A stretch of DNA of 64,000 nt from NCBI GenBank assembly GCA_035353615.1, contig DAOPZY010000009.1:20818-84817 (forward strand), written 5' to 3'. Positions within the stretch are counted from its first letter, which is position 1; every line of letters begins with the position of its first letter. The notes beneath the pieces are model-generated. The model saw nothing but the letters and a program-made list of their open reading frames with translations, ran no database searches and was not told the origin of the DNA. Positions 32,486-39,058 of the stretch are shown here, one piece after another. Source of the stretch: CAXXOK01 sp035353615 (GTDB lineage: Bacteria; Bacillota; Clostridia; Christensenellales; Aristaeellaceae). The translations under genes were made by a program, and so were the position numbers.

Positions 32486-33405
32486 GCGGTTCCCTCCTTG
32501 AAGCCTTGCACGGTTGCCGCGAGATTATCTGCGTTTTCTACGTTTGCCAACCGGGTTGCCCCGCCGATTTTTCCAATCAGCCCGCTGAGCGTTTTCCCTG
32601 CGCCCACCTCAATAAAGTCCGTATAGCCGTCCGCCTGCATGTTCCGGATCAGCTCGGTCCACCTTACGGGGCTTTCCACCTGCGCACCCAGCCACTCGGC
32701 GGCATGCGCCACAGTGTAGGGACGGCAGGTTTTATTGGCATACAGCGGCGCGGACGGCTCCTGAAACGTAAGCTGAGCGGCATAACCGCGCAGCGCCTCG
32801 GCCGCGTCCGCCATCAGCGGGCTATGGAAACCGCCGCTTACCGCCAACGGTAACGCCCTGCCTCCGGCTGCCTTCACCGCCTCCGTAAAGGGCGCGATGC
32901 GTTCGCTGCGCATGGCGCATACCACCTGTCCCGGACAATTGTAGTTCACGGGGTAGGCTTGCTGTTGGGCACAGATCGCTTCCACAGCGGCGTCGTCCAA
33001 TTTCAGCACCGCCGCCATGCCGCCCGGGTTCCGCTCGGCGCAGGCTTGCATCCATTCCGCGCGCCGAAGCACCAGCGCGAACGCTTCCTGAAACCGGAGC
33101 ATGCCGCTTGTAGCCAGCGCGGCAATTTCCCCCAGTGAGAACCCCGCAAACCCGGCCGGCTGCACGCCTTTTTCCATCAGCGCGGCCGCGCAGGCGCAAT
33201 CCACCGCCATCAGGCAGGGTTGGGTGTTCACGGTCTGGTTCAGCATTCCCGGTTCCCCGTGAAAGCACTGTTCCAGCGTGCCTGGGCGCAACGCCTCGGC
33301 CTCGTTCAGCACTTGCCTTGCGGCGGGCGAGGCTTCGTACAGGCTTTGCCCCATCCCCGCGTACTGAGCGCCCTGCCCGGCAAACACAAACGCTATTTTA
33401 CCCAT
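32479..33405 (-). CDS. fabD: Malonyl CoA-acyl carrier protein transacylase
   Basis: Moves malonyl from CoA to ACP. 308 residues. AFVFAGQGAQYAGMG opens the protein; the nucleophile Ser is in AGFSLGEIAALATSG near residue 93; VSGGFHSPLM carries the catalytic His near 204, and EVGAGKTLSGLIGKI lies near the end. Overlaps fabK by 13 bases and fabG by seven. Confidence 0.95.
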   Translation of the reverse strand: MGKIAFVFAGQGAQYAGMGQSLYEASPAARQVLNEAEALRPGTLEQCFHGEPGMLNQTVNTQPCLMAVDCACAAALMEKGVQPAGFAGFSLGEIAALATSGMLRFQEAFALVLRRAEWMQACAERNPGGMAAVLKLDDAAVEAICAQQQAYPVNYNCPGQVVCAMRSERIAPFTEAVKAAGGRALPLAVSGGFHSPLMADAAEALRGYAAQLTFQEPSAPLYANKTCRPYTVAHAAEWLGAQVESPVRWTELIRNMQADGYTDFIEVGAGKTLSGLIGKIGGATRLANVENADNLAATVQGFKEGTAC

Positions 33406-34340
33406 TGCGGCGCTCCCTTCAGCAGAGCTTCAGCCGTTTGGAACATGTCCTGAATCATGGTTTCGGCGGGGCGGATTTCGTGCACCATGGCGGCGATCTG
33501 CCCTGCCAGGAAGCAGCCTTCCTCCACGTTGCCGTCCACCGCCGCTTTGCGCAACGCGCCAACGCCCAAGGCTTCCAATTCATCCCCGGAGGTGCCGGGG
33601 TCAAACTCTTTTTCCAGATACTTGCGGGTAAACGGCGTGCGCAGGCTTCGTACCGCGTGGTTCAGGCGCTTGCCGGTTACCACGGTGTCAATATCCTTGG
33701 CGGCGAGCACGCGCTGTTTATAGTTGTCGTGCACAGCGCACTCCTGCGAGCAAAGGAACATTGTGCCGCACTGTACGCCGACCGCGCCAAGCATAAACGC
33801 TGCCGCGACGCCTCGGCCGTCCGCGATTCCGCCGGCCGCGATCACAGGAATTTTCACCGCGTCCGCCACCTGCGGCACAAGCGCCATGGTGGAAAGGTCC
33901 CCTACGTGGCCGCCGGATTCGCCGCCTTCGGCAATCACGGCAAACGCGCCGGCGCGTTCCACCAGTTTAGCCATGGCCGTGGAGGGCACAACAGGGATCA
34001 CCCGGATGCCCGCTTCCAGCCATTCCTTCATGTAGGCGTTCGGCAAGCCCGCGCCGGTGGTCACCACCGCCGGTTTTTCCTGCGCGCAAACCTGCGCCAC
34101 ATCCTTCACAAAGGGAGACATGAGCATCACATTAACGCCGAAAGGCCGGTCCGTAAGCGTTCTGCAAAGCCGAATCTGTTCCCTGAGATAATCGGCGTTC
34201 AGGTTCATGGCGGAGATGATTCCCAAACCGCCGGCATTGGACACGGCGGCGGCCAGTTTCGCCTCGGATACCCACGCCATGCCGCCCTGAAAGATCGGAT
34301 AGCGCAACCCAAGCGCTTCCGTTATCACAGAGGTAATCAT
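33393..34340 (-). CDS. fabK: Enoyl-[acyl-carrier-protein] reductase II
   Basis: FMN- and NAD(P)H-dependent enoyl-ACP reductase of the FabK/2-nitropropane dioxygenase fold, 315 residues. LRYPIFQGGMAWVSEAKLAAAVSNAGGLGII is the N-terminal signature; EGGESGGHVG and IPVIAAGGIADGRGVAAAFMLGAVGVQCGTMF bind FMN phosphate. No FabI is in the window, so FabK appears to be the reductase of this operon; FabK enzymes are generally insensitive to triclosan. Start overlaps the acpP stop by four bases. Confidence 0.94.
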   Translation of the reverse strand: MITSVITEALGLRYPIFQGGMAWVSEAKLAAAVSNAGGLGIISAMNLNADYLREQIRLCRTLTDRPFGVNVMLMSPFVKDVAQVCAQEKPAVVTTGAGLPNAYMKEWLEAGIRVIPVVPSTAMAKLVERAGAFAVIAEGGESGGHVGDLSTMALVPQVADAVKIPVIAAGGIADGRGVAAAFMLGAVGVQCGTMFLCSQECAVHDNYKQRVLAAKDIDTVVTGKRLNHAVRSLRTPFTRKYLEKEFDPGTSGDELEALGVGALRKAAVDGNVEEGCFLAGQIAAMVHEIRPAETMIQDMFQTAEALLKGAPQWVK

Positions 34341-34561
34341 TTCTTTTGCGCATCCACCAGCGCAACAACGTCCTGCACGGTTTTCAGGGCAGGGCTGATT
34401 TCGATGGTCACGCCCAGTTCGTCCTCCATGTTCATGACCAGCTCCGCAACATCCAGGCTGTCCAGCCCCAAATCGGCAAATGTCATTTCGGGCTTGATGG
34501 TAGTAATATCCATGTCCTTGGTTTCGGCAATCAGTTTGGAGATCGTTTCAAAGGTAGTCAT
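34337..34561 (-). CDS. acpP: Acyl carrier protein
   Basis: 74-residue acidic carrier. The phosphopantetheine attachment Ser is in DLGLDSLDVAELVM near residue 35. Lies between fabH and fabK, in the usual position for clostridial fab operons. No holo-ACP synthase gene is nearby. Confidence 0.95.
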   Translation of the reverse strand: MTTFETISKLIAETKDMDITTIKPEMTFADLGLDSLDVAELVMNMEDELGVTIEISPALKTVQDVVALVDAQKK

Positions 34562-34582
34562 TGTGCTTTCCCCTCCGTTAAT

Positions 34583-35533
34583 TTAGTATTGCAGCACCGC
34601 TGCCCCGGTTGTCAGCCCCGCGCCGAACGCGCTGAGCACAAGCGTTTGCCCCTTTTGGAGGCGACCGTCCTCCACCATTTCGGACAGGAGTACGGGTATG
34701 CACGCGGAGGAGGTGTTGCCATGCGTCGTGATGTTCATGGGGAACTTCTCCGCGGGCTGCTTCAGGCGCGCGCGGGCCGCATCCAGAATGCGCCGGTTTG
34801 CCTGATGAAGCACAAAGTAATCCACCGTTTCAGCTGTGAGGCCGCTCGCCTCCATCACGGTTTCAATATCGTGGCAGGAATGGGTGACCGCGAATTTGAA
34901 GATCTCCTGCCCGTTCATGTACAGGGGCTGCTCTGCCGGAATCCGGTCGTCAAAGGGGCAATTGCCGCCGCTTGGCCAGCCGTGGAGAGGCTTTGCGTCC
35001 CCCTCCGCCGTTACGCGGACAGCGCGTAGCCCCTCGCCGGCTTCGCAAACCGCCGCGCCCGCCGCGTCCCCGAACAGCACGCACGTGCTGCGATCCGTCC
35101 AATCGGTAAAACGGGACACCTGCTCCGCGCATACCACCAGCACCCGGCGCACGCGGCCGGTCGATAGCAACCCGTCCGCCACATCCAGCGCGTAGACAAA
35201 CCCGGAACAGCCCGCGTTCACATCCAGGCAGGGGCAACTGGCGCCCAGTTTTTCCTGAATTAAGCAGGACGTAGCCGGAAAGCTCATTTCCCCTCGGGTG
35301 GTGGAGCACAGAATGTAATCGATCTCCGAGGCTTTCAGGCCCGCGCGGTCCAGCGCCATTTTAGCCGCTTTAGCCCCCAGCCCGCTGAGCGTTTCCTTGC
35401 CGGTTAACACCCGGCGGCTTTCAATCCCGGTATGGGTCTGTATCCACTCATCCGATGTGTCCAAAAAACGGATCAGCTCGGCGTTGGTAATGCTCCGTTT
35501 GGGAAGGGCATGTCCGAAGGCAACGATTTTCAT
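34583..35533 (-). CDS. fabH: 3-oxoacyl-[acyl-carrier-protein] synthase III
   Basis: Initiates fatty acid synthesis by condensing acyl-CoA with malonyl-ACP. 316 residues from MKIVAFGHALPKRSITNAEL. Catalytic Cys in DVNAGCSGFVYALD (about 112), His in VLHQANRRILDA and Asn in THGNTSSACIPVLLSEM. The frame extends upstream into the marR gene, but the family N-terminus begins at 35533, five bases after the marR stop. The ribosome site here is weak. Confidence 0.94.
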   Translation of the reverse strand: MKIVAFGHALPKRSITNAELIRFLDTSDEWIQTHTGIESRRVLTGKETLSGLGAKAAKMALDRAGLKASEIDYILCSTTRGEMSFPATSCLIQEKLGASCPCLDVNAGCSGFVYALDVADGLLSTGRVRRVLVVCAEQVSRFTDWTDRSTCVLFGDAAGAAVCEAGEGLRAVRVTAEGDAKPLHGWPSGGNCPFDDRIPAEQPLYMNGQEIFKFAVTHSCHDIETVMEASGLTAETVDYFVLHQANRRILDAARARLKQPAEKFPMNITTHGNTSSACIPVLLSEMVEDGRLQKGQTLVLSAFGAGLTTGAAVLQY

Positions 35534-35537
35534 GGGT

Positions 35538-36047
35538 TCACATTCTTTCCGTTTGTGCTTGGGGTTGCGGAACCTCCGCGTCATCCTTGCGCTCGATATC
35601 CCCCAGCGCGCTCTGGAAAAACGCGTTCAGCTGCTGCATGCCGCGCAGCATGCCTTCGCGTTCTTCCGGGGACAGAAGCTTTTCGATGTTCCGAACCATC
35701 TGCTCGTGAAAGTAGCGGTGCGCGGCGTTCACTTTTTTGCCCATACGGGTCAGGGTCACGATAACGCTGCGCTTATCCACGGTTGATTTGGTTTTAAGCA
35801 CATAGCCCTTTAACGCCAGCTTGTTGATGGCGACCGTCATGGTGGGCGGCGTCAACTCCATGCGTTGGGCAAGCTCGCAAAGCAGTACGCCCCGATCCTT
35901 GCTTTCCCCAATGGCTTCCAGCAGGTGCAGTTCGCCGATGGACACCTCCATGCCGCTGACTGAATGGAGCATCCCCGCTTCCAGCTTGCCTACGTTGCGA
36001 TACGTGCAAACCAGCAGTTGGTTCAGTTCCCGGCTAAAGTCGTCCAT
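35538..36047 (-). CDS. MarR family regulator of fatty acid synthesis (FabT-like)
   Basis: 169-residue winged-helix protein of the MarR family. The DNA-binding core is CELAQRMELTPPTMTVAINKLALKGYVLKTKSTVDKRSVIVTLTRMGKKV (residues about 52-103), with helical dimerisation ends. First gene of the fab operon, the place FabT holds in streptococci and related Firmicutes, where it represses fab genes in response to acyl-ACP. A 13-bp inverted repeat at the start of its own transcript is the likely operator. Start 36047 is preferred (MDDFSRELNQLL) over 36083, which lies at the transcription start. The C-terminal 20 residues are polar. Confidence 0.85.
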   Translation of the reverse strand: MDDFSRELNQLLVCTYRNVGKLEAGMLHSVSGMEVSIGELHLLEAIGESKDRGVLLCELAQRMELTPPTMTVAINKLALKGYVLKTKSTVDKRSVIVTLTRMGKKVNAAHRYFHEQMVRNIEKLLSPEEREGMLRGMQQLNAFFQSALGDIERKDDAEVPQPQAQTERM

Positions 36048-36071
36048 CGTACCCGCTCCGTTCCATTCTGA

Positions 36072-36084
36072 TTTGTTAGACAAA
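36072..36084. promoter_or_regulatory. Candidate MarR/FabT operator
   Basis: TTTGT-nnn-ACAAA perfect inverted repeat covering the predicted transcription start of the fab operon, overlapped by a second repeat TTAG...CTAA. Position and symmetry fit a MarR-type repressor site for the first gene product. Confidence 0.6.
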
Positions 36085-36087
36085 CTA

Positions 36088-36115
36088 ATTATATTGAGTT
36101 ATGGCGTTCTGTCAA
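36088..36115 (-). promoter_or_regulatory. Promoter of the fatty acid operon
   Basis: Perfect TTGACA and TATAAT with a 16-base spacer, about 40 bases before the regulator start codon. Confidence 0.88.
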
Positions 36116-36449
36116 CCTCCTGTTCCGGTATATTTTCGGCCGTATTGAACATTGCCGGCTTTGAACTGAACGGTTCTCGCCCAAAAACCTTGTATATTCG
36201 TCGCTGGAAACGGAACCCGCGTCCAAACCGGCAGTTCCGAAATACCGGTTCCCCATTCCGCGTAACATTGAAACGAAACGGTTTTGCAAGGATTCCTGCG
36301 TTTTCCAGAAATTTGCCCCATGCGCGTAACGCGCGCAGCTCAGACAGTTCTCCTTCCATGCCCAAAGCCTTGGCTATGCTTCGCTTTGCGGCGCTGGTTA
36401 CGTATTTTATTAAACATTATTCTTGATTTGCGGTACCAGTAAATACATC
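36116..36449. other. Intergenic stretch between fab operon and TRIC gene
   Basis: About 330 bases between divergent promoters. Several overlapping short frames on the minus strand have no ribosome sites; I see no gene. Confidence 0.5.
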
Positions 36450-36478
36450 TTGCTTTCATCCCCTGGCAATGGTATTAT
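36450..36478 (+). promoter_or_regulatory. Promoter of the TRIC gene
   Basis: TTGCTT and TATTAT with a 17-base spacer, 38 bases before the ATG. Confidence 0.55.
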
Positions 36479-36515
36479 GCCATCGATCCCGGTTGGGTGA
36501 GGAAAGGGAAGTTCC

Positions 36516-37169
36516 ATGAGCGATCCATTTTTACCCATTGAATGCCTTGGAGTGGTCGCGTTTGCGGTTTCCGGCTCGATGATCGCCATCCGCAAGGGGA
36601 TGGACCTGTTTGGCGTAAACGTTCTGGGACTGTTTACAGCCGTGGGCGGCGGTCTGTTCCGCGATCTGGTGCTGGGCATCACGCCGCCCCAGATGCTCCG
36701 GGACCCCACCTTTGCCATGATTGCCATCATCACCAGCACGGTTTTCTTTGCTTTTTTATATTTTTACCGAAAGCAACCTTCCGAAAGGGCACGCAAGCTG
36801 TACCGGCTGTTGCTCCTCTACACCGATGCGGTCGGTCTTGGCGTTTTTACCGCCAGCGGGGTGGATACGGCCATGCGCGCCTACCCGGACAGCACGGTGT
36901 TTACCATGCTTTTTGTCGCGTTGCTCACCGGTACGGGCGGCGGGATTCTCCGGGACATCATGGCCGGGGAAACCCCCAGCGTGCTGGTAAGGCATATTTA
37001 CGCAGTGGCCTCGCTGATTGGAGCGTGCGTGTACCTGTTGCTGCGCGGTTTTTTAGGCGCGGTGCCTTCCACCATTGTATGCGCGGCGGTCATCGTGGCG
37101 ATACGCGGCCTCGCGTCCCATTACCGATGGAACTTTCCGCACATTCACACCCAACCCCCGCAGACCTGA
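36516..37169 (+). CDS. Trimeric intracellular cation channel family protein (UPF0126)
   Basis: 217-residue membrane protein with seven hydrophobic segments. Two tandem halves each carry a Gly-rich kinked motif: AVGGGLFRDLVLG (about 41-53) and GTGGGILRDIMAGETP (about 137-152). This is the YadS/UPF0126 family, bacterial relatives of TRIC cation channels; some members are annotated as glycine transporters. AGGAAAGGGAAG precedes the ATG. A GNAT gene follows 50 bases later on the same strand. Confidence 0.87.
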   Translation: MSDPFLPIECLGVVAFAVSGSMIAIRKGMDLFGVNVLGLFTAVGGGLFRDLVLGITPPQMLRDPTFAMIAIITSTVFFAFLYFYRKQPSERARKLYRLLLLYTDAVGLGVFTASGVDTAMRAYPDSTVFTMLFVALLTGTGGGILRDIMAGETPSVLVRHIYAVASLIGACVYLLLRGFLGAVPSTIVCAAVIVAIRGLASHYRWNFPHIHTQPPQT

Positions 37170-37219
37170 GGCAACGTGCGCGTTTTTACCAGCGATATCA
37201 TACGATTGGAGCTAACGAT

Positions 37220-37660
37220 ATGCAGATACGGATCATGAACGCGGCGGATTATGACCGCGTTTTCGCTTTATGGCTTCACACCCCGGGAATGGGCCTGAAC
37301 GATGTGGACGATAGCCGCGAAGGAATCGAACGGTACCTGCGCCGTAATCCGCAAACCTGCTTTGTGGCAGAAAATCAGGACGGGATTGTGGGCGTAATGC
37401 TGAGCGGCCACGACGGACGGCGCGGGTTTATCCACCACGCGGCGGTCGCCACAGAACAACGCCGCCAGGGTATTGGCGAAGCGCTGACGGAGCGCGTGCT
37501 GGAAGCTCTCCGGAAGGAAGGCATCACGAAGGTCGCTTTGGTTGCCTATGAGCGCAATGTGGTTGGCAACCAGTTTTGGGAATCCCACGGTTTTTTGGAA
37601 AGAACCGATTTGATCTACCGGGATAAGACGCTTCGGGACTTTTCCACCCTGAGCACCTGA
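37220..37660 (+). CDS. GNAT family N-acetyltransferase
   Basis: 146-residue GNAT-fold acetyltransferase. The acetyl-CoA binding motif is VATEQRRQGIGEALTERVLEAL (about 76-97), preceded by the beta strand GFIHHAAV and followed by ALVAYERNVVGNQFWESHGFLER. The substrate (amine of a small molecule or protein) is unknown. An upstream in-frame extension starting at 36542 overlaps the TRIC gene in another frame and is not credible; the ATG at 37220 follows GGAG. Closed by a strong terminator. Confidence 0.88.
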   Translation: MQIRIMNAADYDRVFALWLHTPGMGLNDVDDSREGIERYLRRNPQTCFVAENQDGIVGVMLSGHDGRRGFIHHAAVATEQRRQGIGEALTERVLEALRKEGITKVALVAYERNVVGNQFWESHGFLERTDLIYRDKTLRDFSTLST

Positions 37661-37696
37661 CAATGGCGCAATCGGCCACCCTGCTCTCCTGAAATT

Positions 37697-37742
37697 AAAG
37701 GTCCGGCGCGAAACCCGCAAGGGTTTCACACCGGACCTTTTT
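37697..37742. terminator. Bidirectional Rho-independent terminator
   Basis: AAAGGTCCGG pairs with CCGGACCTTT, with an inner GAAACCC-GCAA-GGGTTTC helix; five T residues follow on the plus strand and TTTAATTT on the minus strand. It ends the GNAT gene and can end the DUF4342-like pair. Confidence 0.88.
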
Positions 37743-37894
37743 CACTGTTGCGAGGGCTTTCAGGCAGGCGGTTATCGCCGCACGCCGCCTGGCCCTGCGG
37801 GCTGCTAGCCCGATTGGGAAATGTGTTTTGTCCCGCCTTCTAAGCAGTCTGGCGCGGCTTGCGCCGCGCTTAGGCTGAACCGTCGGCTTTCAAC

Positions 37895-38242
37895 TTACAT
37901 TTGCGCGTCGTGATCCGAGTTGTTATCCGCAGGATTGTGACCGGTCACATCTTCCACAGCATGCTTCACGTTGTCGGCGGCGTCCTTCACCACATGCTCA
38001 AAATCCTTGTCAAAGCCGGCCGCGTTGCGGTCAATGGAGAAGCGATAGCCCAGCACGACTGCTACGATCGCGCCTACGATCACCAGCCAAGGCGCGCACA
38101 GCAGCGAGATAATCGAGAAGAGCACCGAGAGGTTCAGGATGGTTACATCGCCCTTGCGAAGCATCAGCCGGGTACGGTACAGAAGGCTGAAGAAGCCGGG
38201 TTTGCCGTTATTCTGGGTGTTAGCGTTCGTGTTGTTTTCCAT
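37895..38242 (-). CDS. DUF4342-like small membrane protein, paralog 2
   Basis: 115 residues. A polar N-terminus (Asn-rich, MENNTNANTQNN) leads to FFSLLYRTRLMLRKGDVTILNLSVLFSIISLLCAPW and a second hydrophobic stretch ending VVLGYRFSI (about 38-70), probably a helical hairpin. The C-terminal 45 residues are charged and amphipathic (KDAADNVKHAVEDV). The core pattern (G-x-V/T-x-I-x-L-x ... APWL ... GYRFSI) resembles DUF4342 by eye; I am not certain. AGGAGG lies seven bases before the ATG. It is about half identical to the next upstream gene and probably cotranscribed with it, divergently from the NHLP export genes. Confidence 0.75.
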   Translation of the reverse strand: MENNTNANTQNNGKPGFFSLLYRTRLMLRKGDVTILNLSVLFSIISLLCAPWLVIVGAIVAVVLGYRFSIDRNAAGFDKDFEHVVKDAADNVKHAVEDVTGHNPADNNSDHDAQM

Positions 38243-38308
38243 GATGGTATCCTCCTACTATTTTGTTTGGTTCCGGGTAGTTCGGTTTCCGCCGGTTTTA
38301 CGAGGGAC

Positions 38309-38602
38309 TCAGCGTTTTTCGGTTACGCTGTCCACAACGTTTTTTACGTTGGAGGCAGCGTTGCGCACCACATCGTCAAAGTTTTGCTCAAAGCCCAGCC
38401 CGTTTTGATCGATGGAGAACCGGTAGCCCATCACGAGCGCGGCGATCAGTCCCAGGATCACCAGCCACGGTGCGCTCAGCAGCGCGATGATTGAAAACAG
38501 AAGCGACAGGTTGATGACCGTTTCACCGTTCTTGCTGGCCCGAAAGCGAATGCGATACAAAACGCTGAAGAAGCCTTTATCCTTGTTGCCGGGATTGTCC
38601 AT
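38309..38602 (-). CDS. DUF4342-like small membrane protein, paralog 1
   Basis: 97 residues from the chosen start (GGAGG nine bases upstream of 38602; the longer frame to 38650 has no site). The organisation matches its neighbour: FFSVLYRIRFRASKNGETVINLSLLFSIIALLSAPWLVILG, then ALVMGYRFSIDQNGLGFEQNFDDVVRNAASNVKNVVDSV. Both have one hydrophobic hairpin and an amphipathic C-terminal helix with periodic Val/Asn. No function is known to me. It is first in a two-gene unit facing away from the NHLP-type exporter across 259 bases. Confidence 0.75.
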   Translation of the reverse strand: MDNPGNKDKGFFSVLYRIRFRASKNGETVINLSLLFSIIALLSAPWLVILGLIAALVMGYRFSIDQNGLGFEQNFDDVVRNAASNVKNVVDSVTEKR

Positions 38603-38650
38603 GAATGAATTCCTCCTTGAGTTTCCGCGGTATTTCCTCTTGACGTGCAT

Positions 38651-38659
38651 AGAATACCA
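38651..38659 (-). promoter_or_regulatory. Extended -10 promoter for the DUF4342-like pair
   Basis: TGG-TATTCT on the minus strand about 50 bases before the start; -35 weak. Confidence 0.4.
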
Positions 38660-38733
38660 TGCTTTTGCCCGCGTTGCTTGAGAGGGGATTTACGGTTTCA
38701 TGAGAATCGGATGAGAATTTGATTTCCTTTTTC

Positions 38734-38763
38734 TTGACGCGTGAAAAACGCATGGTCTATAAT
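38734..38763 (+). promoter_or_regulatory. Promoter of the NHLP-type export genes
   Basis: TTGACG and TATAAT with an 18-base spacer, about 100 bases before the first small gene. Confidence 0.65.
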
Positions 38764-38861
38764 GGGATTAACCGATTCGGAAGCGGATGCCTGCGCCGGC
38801 GCAGCGTCGCTCCGCCTGACCGTTTGCCGTTTGTCACAATTTCACTTTTGAGGTGGATTCT

Positions 38862-39050
38862 ATGAGCGATAGCCTGTTTCGGAAAAACGCGGTGGATCGC
38901 GTCGTCAGCCCGGATCAGCTCAACAGCACCATTCGGGTGGTGCCAACCGGCATTTGGCTGGTGCTTGTCGCGGTGATCCTCGCGCTGGCCGCAATCCTGC
39001 TGTTTCTGGCAACCACCGATCTGGATTTGCTCGGCCTGCTTTTCGGGTAA
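38862..39050 (+). CDS. Short NHLP/NHLM-type membrane-fusion protein stub
   Basis: 62 residues. The N-terminus SLFRKNAVDRVVSPDQLNST resembles, from memory of the family, the first residues of the HlyD-like 'NHLM bacteriocin system secretion protein', followed by one membrane helix (about 29-50, GIWLVLVAVILALAAILLFL). Full-length members continue for 200 or more residues with coiled-coil and lipoyl-like extracellular domains; here the frame stops 12 residues after the helix and the next gene begins eight bases later, so there is no downstream remnant. GAGG precedes the ATG. It may be a minimal accessory subunit of the exporter. Family assignment is by eye. Confidence 0.65.
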   Translation: MSDSLFRKNAVDRVVSPDQLNSTIRVVPTGIWLVLVAVILALAAILLFLATTDLDLLGLLFG

Positions 39051-39058
39051 GGCGCAGC

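Noticed and set aside
36542..37219. Upstream part of the GNAT open frame
   Set aside because: It overlaps the TRIC gene in another frame; the GNAT domain begins at 37220 with its own ribosome site.
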